Part shown: positions 57,156 through 64,000 of the stretch, in pieces | How the letters are laid out: every line of letters starts with the position of its first letter | Numbering within the stretch: the stretch's first letter is position 1 | Assembly: GCA_027669525.1 (NCBI GenBank) | Contig: JAQEDJ010000006.1 | Location: forward strand, 4,269-68,268 | Reading direction: 5' to 3' | Source of the DNA: Coriobacteriaceae bacterium AM48-5 | GTDB taxonomy: Bacteria; Actinomycetota; Coriobacteriia; Coriobacteriales; Coriobacteriaceae | Length of the DNA: 64,000 nucleotides | Made by a program: the position numbers and the translations under genes | The notes under the pieces: generated by a model | What the model was told of the DNA's origin: nothing | Databases searched by the model: none | The model's input: only the letters and a program-made list of their open reading frames with translations

Positions 57156-58427
57156 GTGAACGCGAGCGCCCTCTATGACGTCTTGGTAATCGGCGGCGGG
57201 GCTTCAGGCCTCGCCGCCGCCATTACGGCCGCACGCGCTGGCAAAAGCGTCTGCATCGTTGAGCGCGATGTCGCCTGCGGCCTCAAGCTCCTTGCGACCG
57301 GTAACGGCCGTTGCAACCTCTCCAACGAATCGATTGATCCTCAGCGGTATAACCACCCCGCATTCGTCGAATCCGTCATGGGCCCCCAGCCCGAACAAGA
57401 GCTTATGGGTTTCTTCTCCTCGCTGGGCATCATGACAACCTCCGAGGAAGGCCGGCTGTACCCGCGCTCCCTTCGCGCCGAATCGGTGCGCGACGCGCTT
57501 CTCAACGTTTGCGACCGCCTAGGTATCACCTTAATCTGCGGAGCCAACGTTGCCACGGCGCACAAAGCTTCCGAAGGCTGGGCACTCCAAATAGACCGTC
57601 CAGCGCGGGCGCTCAAGGCAAAAAAGCACGACGACCGAAAATCGGAGCTCCGCTCGCTTCGGAAGGCGCTCGCCGATGTCCCTCGCAAGAACGAGGCCCT
57701 GCAGGCACATGCCGTAATTATCGCTACGGGCGGCAACCCCACCGGTATCGCCGATACGTTTCGCCTTCCCCTCACTTCGCTGCGCCCCATCCTCTGCCCC
57801 GTATCGGCAACGGTCGTTGGCGATCGAGCGGCACTCAAGACGTTGGATGGCCTGCGCGTCCGCGCCTGCTTGACGCTCGCCCGCAATCATAATGAGCTCT
57901 GGCACGAAGACGGTGAAGTGCTGTTTCGAGCCTTCGGCATCTCGGGTGTCGCTGTCTTCAACCTCTCTCGTCGTATCCAGCACGGCGATACGATCCTGCT
58001 CGACGTTTTCCCCGACCTCTCCAAAGACGAGTTGCTCGATATGCTCAACCGGCGCGTTGAGCTGTTCGGTGACTTTTCACCCCGCGATCCCCGTTGGCTC
58101 GACGGCATGCTCGCCCCGCAACTCTCCCGCGTCGTCTGCACAGCGTTCGAGCAGTGCCATCCAGGCTCCAACGATGTCATCCATCTGGTCTCGATCCTCA
58201 AGCACTTTAAGCTGTTTGCCGAGGGGACGACCGATGAGCGCTCGGCGCAGGTCACGCGTGGTGGCGTATCTGTCGAGAGCATCTCAACACCCAGTCTACG
58301 CGCGCGCAGCGTTGTCGACGCCCCGCTTTACGTCTGCGGCGAAGCGCTCGACATCGACGCCGATTGCGGAGGCTTTAACCTTGCGTGGGCCTGGCTCTCG
58401 GGCATTCGCGCTGCAAGCAGCCTGTAG
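57156..58427 (+). CDS. HI0933/BaiN-type flavoprotein oxidoreductase
   Basis: 423 residues. FAD-binding DVLVIGGGASGLAAAITAARAGKSVCIVE, then LLATGNGRCNLSNE (the HI0933-family signature), an inserted domain, and the closing LYVCGEALDIDADCGGFNLAWAWLSGIRAAS. Related enzymes act on unsaturated steroid or other small substrates; the substrate here is unknown. The GTG start directly follows the mrp TAA, so the two are coupled. The frame is intact. Confidence 0.9.
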   Translation: MNASALYDVLVIGGGASGLAAAITAARAGKSVCIVERDVACGLKLLATGNGRCNLSNESIDPQRYNHPAFVESVMGPQPEQELMGFFSSLGIMTTSEEGRLYPRSLRAESVRDALLNVCDRLGITLICGANVATAHKASEGWALQIDRPARALKAKKHDDRKSELRSLRKALADVPRKNEALQAHAVIIATGGNPTGIADTFRLPLTSLRPILCPVSATVVGDRAALKTLDGLRVRACLTLARNHNELWHEDGEVLFRAFGISGVAVFNLSRRIQHGDTILLDVFPDLSKDELLDMLNRRVELFGDFSPRDPRWLDGMLAPQLSRVVCTAFEQCHPGSNDVIHLVSILKHFKLFAEGTTDERSAQVTRGGVSVESISTPSLRARSVVDAPLYVCGEALDIDADCGGFNLAWAWLSGIRAASSL

Positions 58428-58507
58428 CCGCGCAGTCTATAATCAAAAACACATTCGGGCCGTCTGGGATACCGGACGGCCTCTTTCTTGCCTCTAAGGA
58501 GACCTCG

Positions 58508-60148
58508 ATGATCGAAATCACCCAAGTCAACGCGTCGCTCGATGAAGCCGGCGATGAAAATGCCTGTCTCATTGTTGGCAAGCGAGTCGCCAAGCGCGTC
58601 CTACGTTGCAAGGACTCCGAGATCAAGTCCATCGAGCTCCACCGCAAGTCAATCGACGCTCGCAAAAAACGAGACGTCCATTTTATCCTGAGCTTTCGTG
58701 TTGAGCTGACTAGTCCCCACCTCGAGCGAGAAGCGGTCGACAGCGTTGCCGAGCGTGACCGCTCACGCGTACGCGCGATAGAAGACGATGAGCCTTCATT
58801 CCCCTCCCCCGCCTCCGACGCACCTCAAGAACGCCCTGTCGTTGTCGGCGCCGGATGCGCCGGCCTTTTCGCTGCGCTTACGCTCGCCGAAGCAGGTCTT
58901 AAGCCCTTGCTCATCGAGCGCGGCGACCCGGCATTTCGCCGCTCGCAGGCGATCGACCTCTTTCTAAAGGAGCGCATCCTCGACCCCGAGAGCAATATCC
59001 AGTTTGGCCTGGGCGGCGCGGGGACTTTCTCGGACGGCAAGCTCAATACGGGAACCAAAAATCCCGCCCATCGCCTTATCCTCGAAACCTTCGTCGAGGC
59101 GGGTGCGCCCCGCGATATTCTGTGGGATGCCAAGCCGCACATTGGCTCCGACATCCTTCCCAAGGTTGTCACCGCTATATCCCAGCGCATCGAGCAGCTC
59201 GGAGGTGTCGTCCGTTATCGAACAAAGCTCGTCGACATACACATCGACGCGTCTGGCGCCATCACCGGTATTGATGTCCAATCGTTCCAAGACGCCGCTT
59301 GCGAGCCAATCGAGACAAAGCACCTCATCCTCGCCTGCGGGCATTCTGCTCGCGATATTTTTGAGCTCCTTAAGGACCACAACGTGGCCCTCGCACAAAA
59401 GACCTTTGCCATGGGCGTTCGCATCGAGCATCCGCAGTGCGACATCGACCGAGCCCAATATGGAGCCTCGGCGGGACATCCAGCGCTCGGGGCGGCCCCT
59501 TACAAGCTCGTCGCCCATCTTCCCAACGGCCGCAGCGTGTTCTCGTTTTGCATGTGCCCCGGCGGACAGGTTGTTGCCGCCTCTTCAGAACCGTGCCATC
59601 TGTGCGTCAACGGGGCCAGTCTCAATGCCCGCGACGGGCGCAACGCAAATGCCGCCCTGCTCGTTAACGTCACGCCTGAGGACCTTCCCAACGATGACCC
59701 GCTCGCCGGCATCGAGCTCCAGCGTACCTGCGAGGCGGCCGCCTATCGCCTGGGCGGTTCCAACTGGAACGCACCGGCACAGCTCGTCGGAGATTTCCTC
59801 GCAGGACGCGCCAGCAAGACACCCGGAAAGGTTAAGCCCACATATCCGCTCGGTGTGACCTGGACGGCAATTGACGAAGCTCTGCCGCAGCATATCGTCG
59901 AGTCGCTCCGCCTGGGACTTCCCCTACTCGGAAAAAAGCTACGAGGCTACGACCGCCCCGATGCCGTTCTTACCGGCGTGGAGACTCGTTCGAGCTCACC
60001 GGTCACTGTCACCCGAGACCGATCGTGCCATGCCGTGTCGACCCCGGGCCTCTACCCTTGTGGTGAGGGAGCTGGATATGCCGGCGGCATCATGAGCGCA
60101 GCCACCGACGGCATCCGTTGTGCCGAAGCCCTGATCGCAGACCTCTAG
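58508..60148 (+). CDS. COG2509-type FAD-dependent dehydrogenase
   Basis: 546 residues. An N-terminal ~95-residue domain (ISQVN-like start, ARKKRDVHFILSFRVEL) precedes the FAD-binding PVVVGAGCAGLFAALTLAEAGLKPLLIERG. Further blocks are QFGLGGAGTFSDGKLNTGT, GHSARDIFELL, MGVRIEHPQ and the C-terminal GEGAGYAGGIMSAATDGIR. This family is widespread and uncharacterised. The ATG at 58508 follows AAGGAG; an in-frame upstream extension overlaps the previous gene. It is co-directional with the BaiN-type gene. Confidence 0.88.
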   Translation: MIEITQVNASLDEAGDENACLIVGKRVAKRVLRCKDSEIKSIELHRKSIDARKKRDVHFILSFRVELTSPHLEREAVDSVAERDRSRVRAIEDDEPSFPSPASDAPQERPVVVGAGCAGLFAALTLAEAGLKPLLIERGDPAFRRSQAIDLFLKERILDPESNIQFGLGGAGTFSDGKLNTGTKNPAHRLILETFVEAGAPRDILWDAKPHIGSDILPKVVTAISQRIEQLGGVVRYRTKLVDIHIDASGAITGIDVQSFQDAACEPIETKHLILACGHSARDIFELLKDHNVALAQKTFAMGVRIEHPQCDIDRAQYGASAGHPALGAAPYKLVAHLPNGRSVFSFCMCPGGQVVAASSEPCHLCVNGASLNARDGRNANAALLVNVTPEDLPNDDPLAGIELQRTCEAAAYRLGGSNWNAPAQLVGDFLAGRASKTPGKVKPTYPLGVTWTAIDEALPQHIVESLRLGLPLLGKKLRGYDRPDAVLTGVETRSSSPVTVTRDRSCHAVSTPGLYPCGEGAGYAGGIMSAATDGIRCAEALIADL

Positions 60149-60174
60149 CGCACGAATTCCAGCGCGCAAAAGAT

Positions 60175-60210
60175 ACAGGCCCCGAGCTCCACAGGGAACT
60201 CGGGGCCTGT
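60175..60210. terminator. Bidirectional terminator between the flavoprotein gene and uvrB
   Basis: ACAGGCCCCGAG pairs perfectly with CTCGGGGCCTGT (12 bp) around 12 bases between convergent genes. Confidence 0.8.
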
Positions 60211-60213
60211 TCG

Positions 60214-62452
60214 CTATTTCTTAAACCGTGCACCCTGGCGTTTTCTGCCCGATGCGAACGTGGAACCTTGCGGGCCTGCGAACGTAAGCGCTCGATCGTC
60301 TCGTCCTCAGACGCACCCTCGAGCATCGCCCGAATCTGAACGACGGCATCGCGCAGGCGCGCCGCCTCCTCAAAGTCCATGGCAGCAGAAGCGTTGCGCA
60401 TATCCTCTTCCATGGTTTCGACGATCCGGACAAGCTCGTCATGCGGTAGCTCTTCCAACTGCTCCGCAAGTGTCTGCTCGGGTGCCACCGTTTCCGGCAC
60501 GCCGCCCTCGCCCGACTCATCGGCGTATAGAATGCGCCATGACCAAGAGAGTCGCCCTTCGAGCGCCCCTTGGAACCCACGGTTTTTTCGGCCTCGGCAA
60601 TAAAACTTGAAATGTCGTTGATGGCCTTGCGCACCGTCTTGGGCACAATGCCATGCTCTTCGTTATATGCCATCTGAATCTCGCGACGGCGCCGCGTCTC
60701 CTCGATGGCCTCTTTCATCGAATCGGTCACAACGTCTGCATACATGATGACCTCGCCGTCGGCGTTACGGGCCGCGCGGCCAATCGTCTGAATCAACGAA
60801 CGGCGGTTGCGCAAGAAGCCTTCCTTGTCAGCGTCGAGAATTGCCACCAGCGAGACCTCGGGAAGGTCTAGACCCTCGCGGAGCAGGTTGATGCCAACGA
60901 GAACATCGATCTTGCCCTCGCGCAGCGTTCGCAGGATCTCGACACGGTCCATCGTCGCCGTATCGGAGTGCATGTAATTGACCTTAATGCCCGCATCAAG
61001 CAGATGGTCGGTCAGGTCCTCGGCCATGCGTTTGGTCAACGTGGTCACCAGCACGCGCTCTTTGCGGGCAACGCGCTCGCGAATCTCGTCCTCAAGATCG
61101 TCAATCTGCCCACGAACCGGACGCACATCGATCTTGGGGTCGAGCAGGCCGGTCGGACGAATAATCTGCTCAACGTCGTTCTGGCTCACCCGCAGCTCGT
61201 AGTCGCCCGGCGTGGCCGAAACATAGATAAACTGGGGGATCCTTGCCTCAAACTCATCGAAACGAAGCGGGCGGTTATCGAGTGCCGAAGGAAGGCGAAA
61301 ACCATGCTCCACCAGCGTCACCTTACGCGAGCGGTCACCTTCGTGCATGCCGCGAATCTGCGGAACCGTCACATGGCTCTCATCGATGATGCAGAGCATG
61401 TCCTTAGGAAAGTAATCGATCAGGGTAAACGGCGGCTCACCCGGCTTGCGACCGTCCAGATGACGCGAGTAGTTCTCGATGCCGTTGCAAAAACCCATCG
61501 TCTCGAGCATCTCAAGATCATAATCGGTGCGCTGCTGCAGACGCTGCGCCTCGAGCAACTTGTCGGTTGCCTTGAGCTCCGCCACGCGCTTCTCGCACTC
61601 TTCGCTGATCGATTTCAGAGCGGCCTTGACCTTGGGTTTCTCAGTCACGTAGTGGGATGCCGGCCATACGGGGATGGCCTCGTACTCACGAATCATCTCG
61701 CCGGTGACCTCATCGATCTCAGCAATAAGCTCGACCTCGTCACCAAAGAACTCAAACCGCAACGGATGCTCGGCATAAGGCGGATACACGTCGACAACAT
61801 CGCCGCGCACGCGGAACGTGCCGCGCGCCAGGTCATAGTCATTGCGATCATATTGAATGTCGATCAGTGCATGAATAAAGTCATCGCGCTCGAGCGGCAC
61901 CTTCTTGTCGACGTTTGGAGCCAGACCCGCATAGTCCTCAGGAGAGCCAATACCATAGATACACGAGACTGATGCGACAACGATCACATCGCGTCGAGAT
62001 AGCAGCGATGCGGTCGCCTGATGTCGCAGCATCTCGACCTCTTCGTTAATCGATGAATCTTTCTCGATATATGTATCACTTTGCGGCACATACGCCTCGG
62101 GCTGATAGTAGTCGTAGTACGAGACAAAGTAGACCACAGCGTTGTTGGGAAAGAACTCTTTGAGCTCGCTCGCAAGCTGAGCGGCGAGCGTTTTATTGGG
62201 AGCCATGACCAGCGTCGGCTTCCCCAGGGCCTCAATAGTCTTAGCCATCGTGAAGGTCTTGCCCGAACCAGTCACGCCCAGCAAAACCTGATAGCGATCT
62301 CCGTCCCTCACACCCTGCACAAGCGACTCAATGGCCTTAGGCTGAGAACCTGCAGGCTCATAGGGAGAAACGACTTCAAACGGCACCTCAGCGCCCTCAA
62401 CGCCAAAGCGCTTAAGTTCACCGCCAACGCGTTCTACTTCAAATTCCGCCAT
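60214..62452 (-). CDS. uvrB: Excinuclease ABC subunit B (frame broken twice near the C terminus)
   Basis: Helicase-like damage-verifying subunit. Walker [16 protein letters not shown], the beta-hairpin [39 protein letters not shown] and [13 protein letters not shown] block, ending in a UVR motif ([24 protein letters not shown]) that binds UvrC. Breaks at 60532-60533 (restoring [16 protein letters not shown]) and 60266-60267 (restoring [22 protein letters not shown] and a TAG at 60214). Restored length is 746 residues. With uvrA and uvrC, all three excinuclease genes lie within 16.4 kb. Confidence 0.95.
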
Positions 62453-62503
62453 GGATACTCCTAACTCATATATCTGCAGTATACGCAGGCGGCAGGCATA
62501 GTC

Positions 62504-63085
62504 CTATACGAACCGATCGGGATAGAGGGTCTTATAGCGAACCCAGGCATTATTGACACGAATCAGATAAGCCTGAGTTTCAGGGAAGGTAATCGCATTA
62601 TGGAGTGACGTGTTCTGCTGCGCCCATCCGTCGACATTGCCCATACCGGCGTTATAGGCGGCAATAGCGCTATCCGTCGACCCGTTGAAGTACGTTATGA
62701 GATACGAGAGGTACGCGCAGCCAAACTCGATATTCGTAGCCGGATCGTTAAGGTTGTCGGCCGAATACTCCCCACCGTCGACAAGACCCTTGGCGATCAT
62801 ATCCTGGGCAGTCTCGGGCATCAGCTGCATCAATCCCTGAGCACCCTGATTCGACTCAGCCTCGGGATCCCAATTCGATTCCGACTTAATGACAGCGCAC
62901 ACCAGATACGGATCCAGATTATGCGAAATACTCGATTGCTTTACATACGCCTCGTAGTCAATGGGATACAGCGGCTTAAAGAAAGCCGCGGGAGCACACG
63001 AGTAAACGAATGAGATAAGGCCGAAGGCAAAAACGGCAGCCAGCGGAATAAGGCGATACCACGCAAAGAAACGTGTCTTAGGCAT
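62504..63085 (-). CDS. SLT-type lytic transglycosylase, membrane-anchored
   Basis: 193 residues. One N-terminal span (LIPLAAVFAFGLISFVYSC) that could be an uncleaved anchor or a signal. The SLT domain has catalytic Glu in CAVIKSESNWDPEAESNQGAQGLMQLMPETA, then NIEFGCAYLSYLI and AIAAYNAGMGNVDGW. Cleaves peptidoglycan glycan strands outside the membrane. The ATG at 63085 has AAGGAGG at 6 nt; the ATG 6 nt upstream touches the ribosome site. Confidence 0.92.
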   Translation of the reverse strand: MPKTRFFAWYRLIPLAAVFAFGLISFVYSCAPAAFFKPLYPIDYEAYVKQSSISHNLDPYLVCAVIKSESNWDPEAESNQGAQGLMQLMPETAQDMIAKGLVDGGEYSADNLNDPATNIEFGCAYLSYLITYFNGSTDSAIAAYNAGMGNVDGWAQQNTSLHNAITFPETQAYLIRVNNAWVRYKTLYPDRFV

Positions 63086-63109
63086 CGGCATCCTCCTTAT
63101 TCGCAGTGT

Positions 63110-63718
63110 CTATAAACCCATGGCATGCAAGCATGAGTCAAGCTGCTCAAAGAGCGAATTATCGCCTGCGGCATTATCAATCACCGTTGTAGCGAGATTG
63201 CACAGCGCAGACTCATCGGGCTGGCAAGCAGAACGGGCATCGAAATCAGATGGCTCCATGCCACGCTGAATAGCACGCTCGCGACGAACTGACAAAGGGG
63301 CGCTGATGACCAGAATTTCATCAGCCAAGCCAAATGCATCCTCAAAACCAGTCGGAGCAGAAACCTCGACCACCGCAAAGGGATAACGGGGGGAAGAAAC
63401 CGTGCAGCAAACCGGATCAAGAATCCTCAGTGACAGCTGCTCAATGAGAACGGGGTGCACAATGCTATTGAGCCTCGCGACCGCATCAGGAGAAACAAAA
63501 GCTCGAGAAGCGAGGATGTTACGACGAACGCCGCCCTCCTCGTCCAAAATATCCCAGCCAAATTCTTCCGCGAGGGCATTGACGATATCGGAGCCTGGCA
63601 CATACAGCGATTTGGCAAGCTCGTCCAGATCGATAAGCATGGCGCCATGAGATTCGAGATAGCGGCAGGCAGTCGACTTACCCGAAGCAATATTGCCCAA
63701 GACAAAAACGGTAAACAT
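63110..63718 (-). CDS. coaE: Dephospho-CoA kinase
   Basis: 202 residues. P-loop VFVLGNIASGKSTACRYLES, then LIDLDELAKSLYVPGSDI (DxD), RAFVSPDAVARLNSIVHPVL and VVEVSAPTGFEDAFGLADEILVISAP. Catalyses the last step of coenzyme A synthesis. The ATG at 63718 follows GGAGG. It lies 24 nt upstream of the transglycosylase gene. Confidence 0.95.
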   Translation of the reverse strand: MFTVFVLGNIASGKSTACRYLESHGAMLIDLDELAKSLYVPGSDIVNALAEEFGWDILDEEGGVRRNILASRAFVSPDAVARLNSIVHPVLIEQLSLRILDPVCCTVSSPRYPFAVVEVSAPTGFEDAFGLADEILVISAPLSVRRERAIQRGMEPSDFDARSACQPDESALCNLATTVIDNAAGDNSLFEQLDSCLHAMGL

Positions 63719-63844
63719 CAAGTCCTCCCTAACGCCAATGGGAGTTATTATCGCGCAAATACAAAAGAAGGACTCAAAATACAGCCAAACAGTAAGACAA
63801 GCTAAAAGAAGGCGAGTTCTTGTATTACAGCTCTCTATAAAACG

Positions 63845-63878
63845 CAAAAAAAGGGGGAGACCGCGAGGCCTCCCCCTT
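63845..63878 (-). terminator. Intrinsic terminator of the rrn operon
   Basis: Minus strand AAGGGGGAG / CTCCCCCTT hairpin followed by eight U, just past the 5S gene. Confidence 0.92.
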
Positions 63879-63907
63879 CTTCAAGTCATCCGACGGCTCG
63901 GTGCCGT

Positions 63908-64000
63908 CCACCGGTCAGCGGCGCCCTGGCCTCCCACGGGCTGGCCCCGCAGTACTCTCGGCGCGATGGGGCTTAGCTTCCGGGTTCGGAACGGGACCGG
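63908..64000 (-). rRNA. rrf: 5S ribosomal RNA (partial, 5' part beyond the window)
   Basis: The minus strand reads CCCGTTCCGAACCCGG, AAGCTAAGCCC and GAGAGTACTGC, followed by the GCCAGGGCGCCGCTGACC end, all conserved 5S segments. The 3' boundary is approximate. The rest of the rrn operon should lie to the right. Confidence 0.9.

Overview
The window looks like a chromosomal segment of a Collinsella-type actinobacterium (class Coriobacteriia, a gut anaerobe). The support is a high-GC genome with WhiA and RapZ, an anaerobic class III ribonucleotide reductase with its activase, many peptide-type ABC transporters and a sialic-acid catabolic operon. This assignment is inferred from gene content, not from a database match.

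Layout. 0-10 kb: partial acylphosphatase, Fur-family repressor, HAD phosphatase, UreE-like and SlyD-like proteins, M19 dipeptidase, YgjP-like metalloprotease, a folate cluster (folB, HD protein, folE) and nrdG/nrdD. 10.1-15.06 kb: a 4.9-kb island in a tRNA-Val gene carrying a PstI/BsuBI-type restriction-modification pair and a large putative nuclease. 15-21.3 kb: tRNA clusters (Val, Gly x3, Cys, Leu), a GH13 glucosidase and a SpoIIE-phosphatase / STAS-kinase switch. 21.3-21.9 kb: a gene-free block of long hairpins. 21.9-27.8 kb: oppABCDF. 28-33.2 kb: gap-pgk-tpiA-gpmI-secG. 33.4-35.3 kb: rapZ-whiA. 35.3-45.7 kb: sialic-acid operon (ABC importer, two Axe1-type esterases, nanA, nanK, nanE). 46-53.8 kb: uvrA, ybaK, murJ, uvrC. 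54-64 kb: LTA-synthase-like protein, Mrp ATPase, two flavoproteins, uvrB, lytic transglycosylase, coaE and the end of an rrn operon (5S).

Consensus quality dominates how the window must be read. About 34 small indels, mostly one C or G lost from a CCC/GGG run, break 24 or more genes, including the essential pgk, tpiA, secG and coenzyme and repair genes. In every case restoring the frame at one point gives a full-length family member. I treat these as sequence errors, not pseudogenes, and annotate the restored gene span.

The most interesting non-coding signals are: (1) long nested hairpins with unrelated stems but a shared internal loop (TTCCGCA opposite TGYCCGA); (2) a conserved promoter module in front of all three tRNA transcription units; (3) two site-specific insertions in tRNA genes. 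The most interesting protein signals are a catalytically altered esterase paralogue next to an intact one in the sialic-acid operon, a threonine-motif repeat in the cytoplasmic arm of MurJ, and an isolated UreE coupled to a SlyD-type isomerase.
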